Below, piece by piece: positions 35,685 through 46,847 of a DNA stretch of 64,000 nucleotides. The first letter of the stretch is position 1. Each line of letters begins with the position of its first letter. Below the pieces are notes generated by a model, which made no database searches, had not been told where the DNA came from, and saw nothing but the letters and a program-made list of their open reading frames with translations. The stretch is from the NCBI GenBank assembly GCA_051453625.1, contig JBOZIK010000001.1, forward strand, positions 94,428,550-94,492,549, in the 5' to 3' direction. A program made the position numbers and the translations under genes. Source of the stretch: Welwitschia mirabilis. Taxonomy: Eukaryota; Gnetophyta; Gnetopsida; Welwitschiales.

Positions 35685-35739
35685 AAAAACTAATTCATGG
35701 GAATGGAGTAATTTTTTTTATGTTTTTCACATACATTCT

Positions 35740-36340
35740 GCAACTGAATGAATTCTTTAGAAATTAAATCATACCTTTCTTAAAGATCCATATCTATTTC
35801 ATCTTCACTTTTTTATTCATAATTATTTACTATTATCATTTTCCTCTTAGATGTGTATATTGGACATGTAGAATGGATTAGGTTTTTTATCTTTAGATGT
35901 TTCTATCTTTATTGCATCTTCATTATCATCCCATCCTATGAAGAAAGATCTTATTTTCTTTGGCTTTTTCTTTTATTGCTTTTTTCTACATTCTATTAGA
36001 ATTAGAACATTTTGTGACTATGTGTTCTCAAGCTCTACATACCCAATATTTTATCTTGGAAACATTAGATTTAAAATAAAATGAAGTACTACTAGAAGTT
36101 TTACCTTTAGATGTACCTCTACCTTAAAATCTAGAAGATTTTTTATAATCTTTTTTATTATTATATTTATGTGAAAGAAGTGTTTTTACCCTCCTTGTGA
36201 TAAGAGCAAGTCCTTCATTTACATCATCCTTAAAGTTATCTTCTTTTGATTCTTCCTTTATCTTTACTTTTAAACTTTGTTTTTTACTTACATTAAATTT
36301 AAGTGCAATGAGCTTATCCTTTAAAACATCATCTTAAATG
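35740..36340 (-). pseudogene. copia-2 Gag zinc-knuckle segment (right of gypsy-2)
   Basis: The - strand reads NEGLALITRRVKTLLSHK near 36,230-36,180 and YWVCRA, stop, EHIVTKCSNSN near 36,050-36,010. The second is a CCHC zinc knuckle (C-x2-C-x4-H-x4-C) with the second Cys changed to a stop. The first is the usual D-ELALL-R-FK--L stretch just before the knuckle in plant copia Gag. This is the piece expected upstream of 24,880-25,176, so one Gag is split by gypsy-2. Confidence 0.75.
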
Positions 36341-36366
36341 ATAATAATTTCATAAGTTATTCGAAG

Positions 36367-37637
36367 TGTAAATCAACCTAGAGGTGGGTGGATAGGTTGT
36401 AATAAAATATTCATCCACCTGGAAGATCTGTAAATAAAAAGTAGATACATTACCAAAAGATCATAGAATGTTTTAATGGTGGATAATCATCACCATTCAA
36501 CTCTTAGACACTAGGTCTCTAGATGGCATAGATTAACCTCAATGATTGGTTTTTAGGCTCACCAAAAACTTGTACAATTATTAATAGATTTTAGGACTAA
36601 TTCACAACCATAGGAGAATTGATTTAAGCTAGATGCATAAATGCACAGTTATGATCCATAGTTACAAATGCAAAGCAAGCTCTGATAAGCTAGATAAGAA
36701 GAAGAGAGAAATTCCAAAAGAAATATTTTCTCACAATCTTTTAAGCATAGTGCATACAGAACATGTAACAGTAATAGCTATGTTCTCTATTTCAAAATTT
36801 ATAACCTTCATTGATAAAAATAAGGTCTTTATATAGAGAGATTAAAGATATCCATTCAAATGGCAGAAATAATCATTGAAAATTAGTTTTGCCTATTTCT
36901 AGTAAATTACAAAAGTGTAATGGCTATATTCAAAACATGTTGAGTTGACCTCATAAGAATCTTTATCATTCTAGTATTTAATCACCATTAATTAAATATC
37001 AGACCACACTTTCTTGGTTTAGTTTTTAATAGTCTGCTTATTTAATTGCCTTTACAAAAATGTTAGGTCATCCGTTCTTGATTCAATTTTAATAGTATTA
37101 CTTCTAAACATTCACTTACCCTCATAACAAAAAGGGGTTAAACTTATATGAGGTTTCCTAAACTTTAACATGTATTTCAACCTCTTTATGGATATATTTA
37201 CATAGTAATCGATCACTTGTGCATGTGTCATTATTCTTACTATTAGTTAATTTAAAAATTTCCAAAGGAGATTTGATCAGCCTTGACATTAGTGGTTGGT
37301 CGCTTACTTATTACTTAGTCTATACTAGGTTTGATCATGCAATTATCCCACTTGTGATACAAGGTCACCCATGGTAGAACTGGTCTCTAGTTGACTAACA
37401 ATTTGGTTGCCTTGTCTTAGAAACACGGTCACCTAGGCCTAAAGCAATTTAACCTTACTGACAATCTAGTCATCTAAGTTTTGCCTTTAGGTTACATCAT
37501 GTCAATCAATGTATATTCATATGTCTATTTGGTCACTTGTATATCTAGAGAAGTTGCCCAGTTCTAGAAAACCTTTGTAAAATAACTATATCCAGAAAAA
37601 CTAATTAATTGATCAATGATAATAAGTTCTTTTAAAA
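36367..37637 (-). repeat. copia-3 LTR-A (3' LTR)
   Basis: 1,271 bp. It begins on the + strand TGTAAATCAACCTAGAGG and ends just left of AACTTCCCCTTTG, the complement of the polypurine tract. It matches LTR-C throughout and LTR-B for its first half. The U3 part (36,940-37,600) carries about a dozen GGTCACC-like words. It starts next to the copia-2 Gag fragment. Confidence 0.8.
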
Positions 37638-37639
37638 AA

Positions 37640-37650
37640 CTTCCCCTTTG
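37640..37650 (-). promoter_or_regulatory. copia-3 polypurine tract
   Basis: The - strand reads CAAAGGGGAAG before the 3' LTR. The second copy, complement at 48,116-48,126, is CAAAGGAAGAG. This agrees with the SIRE-type AAAGGGGGA tract. Confidence 0.6.
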
Positions 37651-37975
37651 TCATTAATTGAGAAAAAATAATACTTTAAAGTGCTTGCTCTTCCTTAATC
37701 AAATAATTTAATAAACAATTCATATTATCATGAGTTTTATAAGAGAAATAGAGGTGGAAATAGTTTAATTGAAAAGATATTTTTATTTGTATAAAAAAAC
37801 ATGTTTTATATTAACCAAAAGATGTGAAACATTGATACATCTAAAGAAGTACAATCTAGTCATTAACCTTTATAAAATATATTTACCAAGCATATATTTC
37901 TCCTTCTCTTTGATAAAATTAAGGACAAGGAGTACAAAAAGAAAGAGAAAAAAAAAACCATTTAGAATCTGAGGA

Positions 37976-38995
37976 TTATTCAAAAGATTGAACATCCTCA
38001 CTCTGAGAAATATTAGCTATAAGAGTACCATTGGTGATGAGTGCAGCCTTGATGTGCCAAGCACGAGGATCAAGATGGTGCAATAGGTGAAGAATCTCTA
38101 GAGTATGAGAGGCATTAACCTTAAACCTAGAGGGAGCAGTAGGCTCCTTAGAGATATGCATCCTTAATAGTATGGCAGGATCAATGGATCCCATGGACTT
38201 CTAAACCTCCTACTAAGAAAGATGCAAAATGTCAAAGTACCAAAAGATATAAGTGATAATAAAGAGATATGACATGAAGCACCTCTTATGAGATTGAAGC
38301 TAGTTAATCATATTCTTAAGCATAATGCTAGAAGCATTAATGTCATGTCTCCAATCTAACGAGTAAAGAAGAAACACTCAGTAGTTGGAGAGTTCAGCTC
38401 TATGCTTGGCAATAGGAAAGAAATTATATGAAATAATTAAATACAAAAGATGAAACCTGGGAAGAAGTTGAGAAGCTTTAAGAGTCTTATTCCAAGTGAT
38501 AAATGTACGACACACATGCTGAGTGGTAGCTTTCTTCTCTTTAAGAGATTTAGTCATGGGCCAATATTATCTCATATTTCCTTGAGGTAATCTAGTAAGG
38601 GAAGTTGTTAGATTAGTACTGATGTGCATCTCATGGTCAAAAATAGATGTAATGAAAGTGGAATAAACAACATCAAAATTGGCATTTGAGTAAAATAACC
38701 TGATGACCAAGGAAGAGCACATTTTTAAAACATGGAGAAAGTAACTCTAGTTTTCCTCCTCAAGGAGGGTCTGAACTTTTCTCAGACTAAGGAACTACAC
38801 AAGTTTATATATTCTTTCAATGGAAATGGGACTAAACTTAAAATTCTTTTCAAAGTGCTCTATTTGCTCTGAGCTCATTCTTACAAAAATGTTTCTAGGA
38901 CATTTGATAGTAGACTCCTTTATTCTCTTCTTAGAACCCTCTCTAGATTACTAGGAAGCTAAGACCAGATCCAAAGTGAAAAAGCACAGGAGATG
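37976..38995 (-). pseudogene. copia-3 extra ORF, plant transposon-protein-like (copy 1)
   Basis: This is a decayed ORF of about 340 codons between RNase H and the polypurine tract. In one frame from 38,990: SEQIEHFEKNFKFSPISIER, then VQTLLEEEN, MCSSLVIRLFYSNANFDVVY, HEMHISTNLTTSLTRLPQGN, LLPRFHLLYLIISYNFFPI, VFLLYSLDWRHDINASSIML, and the open end 38,194-37,976 with MGSIDPAILLRMHISKE and a final VQSFE. The pattern (LVR-FY-N, short domain with LG/LPQG, LH-I-S-NLIP----F-LLY-----IDLG--I---M) resembles the 'putative plant transposon protein' domain (Pfam PF20167, Transposase_32), from memory. About seven stops interrupt it. Its function is not known. Confidence 0.55.
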
Positions 38996-39069
38996 AGAAC
39001 AGTGGGCTATAAGATCTAGAGAAAATAACAACCTCAAATAAGACAAATGAGGCTTTTAAAAGGATAGGC

Positions 39070-39430
39070 AGATTTAAATGGTAAGATGATAGTTGACAAT
39101 ACAAGAAATATGGTCAACCTTGTAAGAGGACAATTTGACATTAAAAACTAAGGTAAAGTTGGTTGATCCTAAGAAAAGAAGAGATCAACATGATTTAATT
39201 AAAAAAGGAGATTCATGAGGTTAACCTGATATGAATGAGCAATCAACCCATTGAAAAGGAAATTTGATAGAAAAAACTGAGACAAAAGAGGTCAACCTGA
39301 ATAAAAGATCTAGTTGATCCAACGTCAAAAACATTTTAACAAGAAAAATTAAAATATAGATGGTTATCCTAAAATATCAATGAGGCCAACTGGGGTTTAT
39401 TTTAACATGACATGAAAAGTTTTGAAGCCA
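39070..39430. repeat. GGTCAACC/GATCAACC word array upstream of extra ORF
   Basis: GGTCAACCTT, GGTTGATCC, GATCAACA, GGTTAACCTGA, AATCAACCCA, GGTCAACCTGA and GTTGATCC recur at 20-50 bp steps between 39,113 and 39,320. The second copy, 49,640-49,970, keeps GTCGACCCTAAG, GATCGACTTGA, GATTGATCC, GTCAACCCA and GATCAACCTGA in the same order. A GGTCGACC-like ancestral word with a central CG would explain the variants. Confidence 0.6.
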
Positions 39431-39449
39431 CTAGTGGAAATCTAATGTT

Positions 39450-40200
39450 TAGCTAAGGTTGGGTGTTTTAGGTCTTCCTTATATATGATACCTAGAAAGT
39501 AACAAAGTATAGTAAAATAATCAGACAATAGTGGTTTTGTAAAAATGTCTACCAATTGATCTTGAGTACAAAGATATTCAAGTATGATAAGTTTCTTCTC
39601 TATTAAGTTTTTGATAAAATGATACTTAATATTAATGTTCTTGGTGTGAGTATGTTAAATTGGGTTATGAGTAATTTGAATAGCACTAGAGTTATAATAT
39701 AGAATAGAAACTTCAGAGATAACTAGGTCAAATTCTTTTAAATTTTCTTTCATCCATAGTATTTGAGTACAGTAAGTCACAATAGCTATGTACTCAGCTT
39801 TTGCTATAGATAGAGATATGGAACACTGCTTCTTGTTGTACTAAGCAGTGAGACAATTGCCAAAGAAAAAACATCCAACACTTGTACTTTTTTGATCATT
39901 TTTTCATCTAGCCTAGTTTACATCACTATAACATGTTAAACTTAGAGAAGTATTACTTGAATGCCAAAGACTAAAATCAAGATTAGCTTTAAATAGTGGA
40001 GTATCCCCTTTATAGGAAAGATGTGATTCTTTTGGTTTACTATGATACCTAACAGACAAACCAATACTATATACCATATTATGATAACTATCTATTATAT
40101 CCAATAGACTTCCAATAATTCTATAATATAAATTTTGATCCATATCTTTACCTTCTTTATCAAGAAAAAGTCTGATGTTAGTGGACATTGGAGAGTCCAT
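39450..40200 (-). pseudogene. copia-3 RNase H
   Basis: The open frame 40,200-39,913 includes YYRIIGSLLDIIDSYHNMVY, RYHSKPKESHLS and LSLTCYSDVN. It continues through breaks with KSTSVGCFFFGN, NKKQCSISLSIAKAEYIAIV, CTQILWMKENLKE, QLVDIFTKPLLSD. This is copia RNase H. The first Asp (YSDxD) and the Glu (A-AEY-A) are kept, while the third acidic site reads YYNSSAI rather than CDN-SAI. CTQILWM fits the SIRE branch. Confidence 0.85.
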
Positions 40201-40204
40201 ACTT

Positions 40205-40960
40205 TTAGCATTTTCAAGTCTAAATTTTTTAATAAGATCTAAAGATTATTTTTTTGATTTATGAAGATACCATTGTCATGTTGTTATATTTAAAGACCTA
40301 AAAATATGTTAATTGGTCCAACCATACTCATTTCAAACTTAGATCTCATTATATTTGCAAAATCATTTGGTAACCCTTCATTAGCTGACCCAAAAATAAT
40401 GTCATCCACATATATTTAAATCAAAATTAAATCATCATTTACTAATTTTATAAATAATGTTCTATTAATAAAGCGTCTAGTAAAATCATGTTGAAGCAAA
40501 AAGGCAGAAAGTTTCTCAAACCAAGCTCAAGGAGATTGTTTTAATCTATATAAAGCCTTGTTAAGTTTGTACACATATTTTGGTTTTTGAGGATTTGCAA
40601 ATATTGTGGTTGTTTTACATAAAATTCTTTTTCAATGTGATCATTTAGAAAAGCACTCTTTACATTCATATGAAAAACTTTGATTTTATTGTAGCAGGTA
40701 AAATCTAAAAACATTCTCATAGACTAAAGTATAGCAATAGGAGTAAAAGTATCAAGACAATCTACTCCTTCTATTTCAAGGTACCCTTGAGCTACAAGCC
40801 TAGCTTTGTTCTTGATAATCTCATTCTTTTCATTTACTTTACTTCTAAAGATCCATTTTGTGTCTATGAGATTTTTTCTAGATGGTTTAAGAATACAAGC
40901 CACATCTAATTTCAAAAGAATTGTTCAAGTTCTTTTTAAATTGCATTCACCTAACATGAA
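40205..40960 (-). pseudogene. copia-3 reverse transcriptase
   Basis: The open frame 40,915-40,724 reads PSRKNLIDTKWIFRSKVNEK, then NKARLVAQGYLEIEGVD and TFTPIAIL, the classic start of copia RT. It continues as HMNVKSAFLND (QMDVKSAFLN with the catalytic Asp changed to Asn), and after a frame change YVDDIIFGSANEGLPNDFA near 40,415-40,360, so the YVDD active site itself is intact. Stops and frameshifts make it non-functional. Confidence 0.85.
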
Positions 40961-40999
40961 TCAGATTCAGCCTTCTCAAAAGTTCTTGGTTCCATTAAG

Positions 41000-42010
41000 A
41001 TAATAAAAAAATATGGGCACTAAAATTCTTAAGAAAGTTTCTAGTAACTATACCTTATTCTGCATTTCCAATGATTGAATCCAAAGGATGATCCTTAAGC
41101 TCTTTAATTTTTGGTGCTAGCTTATCTTTTGAAATATTTTTATTTTATTAAAAAGAAGGAAGAACTACATCATCATCTGGTTTAAAGGATTTTGTTGAAT
41201 TAGGGACATCATGAATTTTAGCATTTATAGATTCTTTCATATGAAGAGTACATTTGTTGAACACTTTATAAGCTCTACTTGATTAAGAGTATCCTAAGAA
41301 GATTCTTTCATCAGATTTAGAATCAGATTTAGCTAGATTCTCTCTATCTCTTAGAATGAAGCACTTACTTCCAAAGGTTTTAAAATAGGATATATCAGAA
41401 TTCTTTCCTTTCTAGACTTTGTAAGAAGTTTTGGAAGTACTTGATCTCAAATAAACTCTGTTTGAAATATGACAAGCTATATTTACTACTTTAATCCAAA
41501 ATATTTTTGAGATATCTTTTCTATTTAGAATAACTCTTGCCATGCCTAATAAGTATGATTGTTTATTTTAGTTATCTCATTTTGTTGAGGAGCCTTTGGG
41601 GCTAAAAATTCATGGTCAATTCCATTTGAGTTATAGTAGTACTTAAATCTTTGATTTTTAAATTCTCTATCATGATCACTATGAATCTTCTTAATGACAT
41701 AATCCTTTTTTGTTTGAAGTTTCTTACAAATTCTGATAAATTTATCATAAGCATTAGACTTTCCATAAAGAAAGGCTATCCAAGAGAATCTAAAAAATTA
41801 TCAACCATAACTCAAAAGTATCTTTTTATAGATATAATCAAATCCATAGAAATTAAATCTAAAGGCTTGCTAGTATTGATATTCTTTGTTCCTTTATGAG
41901 AAGCTCTAGTTTGTTTTCCTTTTTCGCAGGCATCACATAAGCCTTTATAAGTGATAGAAAGTTTTTGAAGACCTCTTATAATCTCATCATGACCTATGTT
42001 CTTTAAATTT
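41000..42010 (-). pseudogene. copia-3 integrase
   Basis: Right to left: a broken core, then ARVILNRKDISKIFWIKVVN with ACHISNRVYLRSSTSKTSYK (41,540-41,430), WKGKKSDISYFKTFGSKCFI, and SKSDERIFLGYS, stop, SSRAYKVFNKCTLHMKESIN (41,330-41,220). These match the copia integrase second half (A--I-NR-----KTPYE-W-GKKP-ISY-K-FG--CFI; KSDE-IFLGYS--S-AYRVFN). The zinc-binding and first DDE parts (about 41,900-41,600) are too broken to place residues. Small + strand open frames here are shadows. Confidence 0.75.
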
Positions 42011-42470
42011 TTAAAGCTAATATAACCTAATCATTGATGCTAGAGAACATCCTCTTGAACATGAGAAGAAAAACAAATAGAATTGCTTGAATGATTTACA
42101 TAATAGATATTTTCATGTCTTATTTCTACTAATAATATTTGATCAATCTTATTATGTTTGACTATATACTTATTTCATCAAAAGACACTTTATGATCCTT
42201 ATTACATATTTGACTAATACTTAAAAGATTATGCTTTAAAACATTTACAAATAACACATTATGAATATTTGGTAAATTATCTCCACTGATGCTTCTAATT
42301 ATTTTAATTCGAGCTCTTTCATTATCACCAAAAGTCACTTCTTCTCCATCATATTCAATAAATTTGATAAAGTTGGACTTGTCACTTATCATATGTCTAG
42401 AATAATCACTATCAAGATACCAAAAAGAATGATTTGCTGCCTTTAAAGCCATTTGATTTAATAGGATTTT
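42011..42470 (-). pseudogene. copia-3 protease
   Basis: The open frame 42,452-42,162 reads WYLDSDYSRHMISDKSNFIK, then VTFGDNERARIKIIRSISGD and LKHNLLSISQICNKDHKVSF. SIRE-type protease normally has WYLDSGCSRHMTGD at the active site; here the Gly after the catalytic Asp is changed, since LDSG is read as LDSD. The frame is otherwise open for 96 codons, one of the best-kept parts of the element. Confidence 0.85.
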
Positions 42471-42479
42471 GTTTGAGGA

Positions 42480-43940
42480 TTTTGGAATTCACTTCATTCT
42501 TTTGTTTCTGTTTGTATTATGATTGGATTTTGAAGAAAAAGTAAATTTAGAATCTAGTATGAAATGGGAAAATCACCTTTTGTGAAAAATACAATTAATT
42601 TTTAAATGTTTCTTATTGTTGTAATAATGATAGGTAATACTTACTAATGAGTATTTGAAATTTGCTTTATTTAAGGATTTAAGAGAAGAGATATGATTTG
42701 ACCAAGCGTGAAGAAAGCTTGTAGAAACTTTACTGGTCAAAGTTCCTTTAGAAAGAATTGGTTTTGAGTCAATTTCATTTTTCAAAATTCTAATTTCCCT
42801 TTCTCTATCTTCTAATTCTTTCAAAAGAGTTTTATTTTCTTTATTCATATTGTTAACTCTAAGGGCTAAATTTTGACATTTCATATATAGTTCTACTTCT
42901 ATTTCACTAAGCATTCCTTAATTATCAAAGGAATTAATAGTACTTTTCATCTACAAAGGCCATAAGAGAGATTCTACCTCTTTCTAAATCTGAGTTTGAT
43001 TATCTTTTATTTTCTTCATCATCTCATGTTACTGATAGAACTTTCTTTTCTTTTTTTATCATCCTTTTTATTATTTAAGTAGATATTAGACATGTGACCA
43101 AAACCCTTTTAAGAATAGCACTGGATGTATTACTCTCTAGATTAACCTCCATTTTGTTTTCTTTGCATAAAGTATTTGAATCTTCTTTTTAGAAGAGCTA
43201 CTTCATCCTTGCTTTCTAGTTCTTGATCAAATCCTTCCTTGATATCCATGTTTTCATGAGCAGTGTCAGTGATACACTTTTCTTCTTCTGCTTTTCAAAT
43301 TTCAATTCAAACATGTAAAGATTTCCTTAGAGCTCATTTATCTTCATGACATTTAGGTCCTTTCTTTCTTCGATGGTAATTACTTTATACTTAAATCTCT
43401 TAGGAAGGAATCTCAATGCCTTACATACTACTCCTAATTCCTTGATGAGTTTATCTAGGCCATGCATAGAATTGACAATATCTATTAGTTTTGGGAAAAA
43501 AAATCATTTATACCTTTTTCCTCTTCTAATTTAAGATCTTTAAACTAAGTAATGAGCATTTAAAGCTTAGCTTGCTTCATTAGACTTATTCCTTCATGAG
43601 TGGTCTATAAAATATCCCATACTTCCTTAGCTATGATGTAATTCACTACTTGTTTGAAATCTTCCAAACCTATGACATAGAAGATTGCATTCAATCCTTT
43701 AAAGCTGCATGATGCTATCAGTTTTTCATTCAGTGTCCACTTGTTTTTACTCTTTAAATATGTTAGCTTCATTATTAAATCATACATAGTATGAAGATAA
43801 GAGCCATTAGTAATAGATTCCCATATTTCAAAGTTTATAGATTGAACAAAGACTTTCATTTTTGCCTTACAATAATCATAGTTGGTTCCATCAAAGAAGG
43901 AAGGCCTTGTAACAGAATTTTCTTTCAATAGATAACTCAT
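42480..43940 (-). pseudogene. copia-3 gag
   Basis: The open frame 43,940-43,605 is the N-terminal Gag domain: MSYLLKENSVTRPSFFDGTN, YDYCKAKMKVFVQ, IWESITNG and IIAKEVWDIL, then TTHEGISLMKQAKLQML. These match plant copia Gag (P-FDGTNY-YWK-RM--F--S-----W----G; AKE-WD-L---HEGT--VK--K). Near 43,115-43,085 CYS, stop, KGFGHMSNIY is a broken CCHC knuckle. The open frame 42,914-42,573 is a coiled segment (LYMKCQNLALRVNNMNKENK, then LLKELEDREREIRILKNEID). The first ATG at 43,940 fits, 51 bp from the primer site. Confidence 0.85.
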
Positions 43941-43984
43941 TTTCTAAGGTAGATGGAACAGAGATCTCTTATGATCTATTGCTC

Positions 43985-44002
43985 AACCTTGTTCTAATAC
44001 CA
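43985..44002 (-). promoter_or_regulatory. copia-3 primer-binding site, tRNA-iMet type (copy 1)
   Basis: The - strand reads TGGTATTAGAACAAGGTT. Plant copia elements prime from initiator tRNA-Met with TGGTATCAGAGCCAGGTT. Fifteen of 18 agree and two of the three differences are transitions. The LTR edge is seven bases away. Confidence 0.8.
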
Positions 44003-44009
44003 ATTAAAG

Positions 44010-44543
44010 TGGAAATTAATCTTAGAAGGGGATGAATATGTCATAATAAAATATTCATCCACCTTAAAGACTTGCAAATAAAAATCAAATAAATTACTAA
44101 AACATCATAGAATGTTTTAATGATGGATAGTCATCACTCTTTAACTCTTAGACACCAAGTCTCTAACTAGCATAGATTAATCTTAATGGTTGGCTTTTAG
44201 GCTTACTAAAAACCTATATAATAACCAATGAAATTAGGGCTAATTTACAACTTAAAAATAATGGATTTAAGCCAGATGCACAAATGCATAGTTATGATCC
44301 TCAGGTACAAATGCAAAAAAAGCTTTGATAAGCTAGATAAGAATAAGAGAGAAGGTCCAAGAGAAATCTAATCTCACAATCTTTCAAGCATAGTGTATAC
44401 AAAACATGTAACAGTGATAGATGTATTTTCTATTTTAAAAGCTATAACCTTCATTGGTAAAAAGAATGTCTTTAAATAGAGCAGTTAGATATAGCCCTTC
44501 AAAGGATAGAAATGATTATTAAAAATTGGTTTTGCCTATTTCT
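44010..44543 (-). repeat. copia-3 LTR-B (5' LTR), cut by gap
   Basis: The first 534 bp match LTR-A and LTR-C (TGGAAATTAATCTTAGAAGG at the edge). The sequence then enters the N gap and does not resume as LTR on the other side. Confidence 0.8.
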
Positions 44544-44643
44544 NNNNNNNNNNNNNNNNNNNNNNNNNNNNNNNNNNNNNNNNNNNNNNNNNNNNNNNNN
44601 NNNNNNNNNNNNNNNNNNNNNNNNNNNNNNNNNNNNNNNNNNN
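44544..44643. other. Assembly gap, 100 N
   Basis: A 100-base placeholder in the middle of LTR-B. Confidence 0.98.
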
Positions 44644-45022
44644 ATTTGGGATCGCAACAATAACATCTCATAAATGATTACCTGGCCACCAATGCTTTTA
44701 ATAATATAATCAAGATAATGCTTCACATTTAATAATGAGAGAAAGAAATAAGTAACATGTCTCCACAATATACATTAATTTAGTATTTACATTCAATTGT
44801 ATAAGTAAATAAAATATATCATTTCCACCATAATATCACATAAAAAATTGGGTATAAATATTTAATCAAAAGGTATTCATATTACAACTCAATGATATAG
44901 CATTTCAAGAACACAACAATTACAACAATTGGAGGTTTCAAGTAATTTAATATTTTCCAAATATTTCATTAAACATAAACTTGTAAATTTTATAAGAAAA
45001 TAAAAAATGTGGATGTGACATT
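44644..45022. other. AT-rich piece between gap and second copia-3 copy
   Basis: About 380 bp that matches neither LTR nor internal copia-3 sequence. Nothing recognisable. It interrupts what would otherwise be LTR-B followed by the second copy. Confidence 0.5.
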
Positions 45023-46790
45023 AATAGATTATGCTTTAAACCATTCACAAATAATACATTATTAATATTTGGTAAATTAACTCCACCAACGCTTCCAATT
45101 CATTCAATTTGATCTCTTCCATTATTACCAAACATTTCTTTTTCTTCATATTCCTTAAATTTAATGAAGTTGGGCTTATTACCTATCATATGTCTAGAAC
45201 AACTACTATCAAGACATCAACAAGAATGATTAACTTTCTTTGAAGCCATTTGAATTAATAGGCTTTTATTTGAGGATTTTTAAATCCACTTCATGAATTT
45301 ATTTTTATTTGTATTTTGATTAGGTTTTGAATAAAAAGTAAATTTAGAACTAGTATGAAGTGGGAAAACCACTTTCTGTGAAAAATACATCTGATCTTTA
45401 AATGTTTCTTATTGTTGTAATAATGATAGATAATATTTGGTAATGAGTATTTGGAATTTATTTTATTTAAGGATTTGAGAGAAGAGACATGATTTGACTA
45501 AGTGTGAAAGAAGCTTGTAGAATCTTTCTTTATCAAAGTTCCTTTAGATAGTGTTGATTTTAATTCAAGTTTGTTTTGAAAATATCTAATTTCCCTTTTT
45601 CTAGATTCTAACTTTTCCAAAAGATTTTTGTTTTCTTTCTTTAGATTGTTAACTCTAAGGACTAGATTTTGACATTCCATATATAGTTCCACTTCTATTT
45701 CACTAAGCATATCTTCATTACCAAAGGAATCAACAATAGGTATGAAACATATCTTTTTATTCACAAAGGTTATGAGAGAGATTCTGCCTCCTTCTAAATT
45801 TGAGTTTGGTTCACTTTCACTTTCTTCATCATCCCATGTTACTGATAGAATTTTATTTCCTTTTTTTTAATCATCCTTTTTGTTGTTTGGGCAGACATTA
45901 GATGTGTGACCAAAACCCTTATAATAATAGCATTAGATATCTTCTCATTTCTCTTTTTTTCCTTCTTAATAGTCTTTTAGATTAACCTTCATTTTGTATT
46001 CTTTACATAAAGAGCCTAAATATTTTAGCTAGAAGAGCCACTTCATCCTCATTTTATAGTTCTTGATCAAATCCTTCTTTGATATCAATTTTCTATGAGC
46101 AGCTATCAATGCTATACTTTTCTTCTTTTGCTTTTCAAATTTTAGTTCAAACATAAAAAGGTTTCCTTGGAGCTCATTCATCTTCATGATATTTAAGTCC
46201 TTACTTTCTTTAATGGTAGTTACTTTAGACTCAAATCGTTTAGGAAGGGATTTTAATGCCTTGTGTACTACACTTAACTCCTCAATGAGTTCACCTAGGC
46301 CACAGATAGAATTAATAATATTTATTAATTTTGCAAAAACATAATTTATACCTTCATCCTATTTTATTTTAAGATATTCAAACTAAGTAATAAGAATCTA
46401 AAGCTTAGCTTGCTTTATTAGGCTTATTCCTTTATGAGTGGTCTACAAAATATTTCATGCTTCCTTAGATGTGATGCAATTTACTACTCATTTAAAATCT
46501 TTCAGACCTATGACATAGAAGATTGCATTCAATCCTTTGAAGTTGCATGATGCTATCATCTTTTTATTAGGTATTCACTTGTTTTTGCTCTTTAGAAATG
46601 TTAGCTTGGTTATTAGATTCTACATAGTAGGAAGACAGTAGCCATTAGTAATATATTCCCAAATTTCAAGGTCTATAGATTGAACAAAGAGACTTATTTT
46701 CACCTTTTAATAACCATAGTTGGTTCCATTAAAGAAGGAAGGCCTTGTAACAGAATTTTCTTTCGATGGCTGACTCATTTTCTATGGTAG
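45023..46790 (-). pseudogene. copia-3 gag-protease fragment, copy 2
   Basis: This parallels 42,224-43,940. It begins abruptly inside the protease (45,023 corresponds to 42,224). The open frame 45,764-45,498 reads MLSEIEVELYMECQNLVLRV, NNLKKENKNLLEKLESRKRE, the coiled Gag segment. The N-terminal Gag domain lies at 46,450-46,790 with the same order of landmarks but more stops. Integrase, RT and RNase H of this copy are absent. Confidence 0.8.
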
Positions 46791-46822
46791 ATGAAGAAGA
46801 GATCTATTAGGATTTGTTGCTT

Positions 46823-46840
46823 CACCTAGCTATGATACTA
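46823..46840 (-). promoter_or_regulatory. copia-3 primer-binding site (copy 2)
   Basis: The - strand reads TAGTATCATAGCTAGGTG, 14 of 18 positions matching the initiator tRNA-Met complement. It lies seven bases from LTR-C. Confidence 0.75.
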
Positions 46841-46847
46841 ATTAAAG

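Larger units (their letters stand above)
17248..36366 (-). mobile_element. copia-2, SIRE-like element interrupted by gypsy-2
   Basis: In element order, right to left, the pieces are: gag with zinc knuckle (36,340-35,740), the gypsy-2 insertion (35,684-25,177), gag C-terminus (25,176-24,880), protease and integrase (24,800-23,385), an N gap, a second integrase C-terminal copy (23,284-22,556), the RNase H end (22,400-22,140), a possible extra ORF (about 21,300-19,700), polypurine tract and 3' LTR (19,263-17,248). RT is missing. The long Gag with coiled segments, the GIFLGYS integrase block and the GGGGAGAGTTTTGATG polypurine junction suggest the SIRE/Maximus lineage. Its 5' LTR is not seen next to the gag. 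The copia-3 LTR begins at 36,367. Confidence 0.7.

Noticed and set aside
25172-35689. Target-site duplication around gypsy-2
   Set aside because: The five flanking bases are ATAAT and AAAAA; no convincing match, so not claimed.
37769-37972. + strand frame conserved with 48,309-48,563 as a small basic protein
   Set aside because: It lies antisense in the noncoding stretch between the extra ORF and the polypurine tract of both copia-3 copies; conservation follows from common descent of the element.
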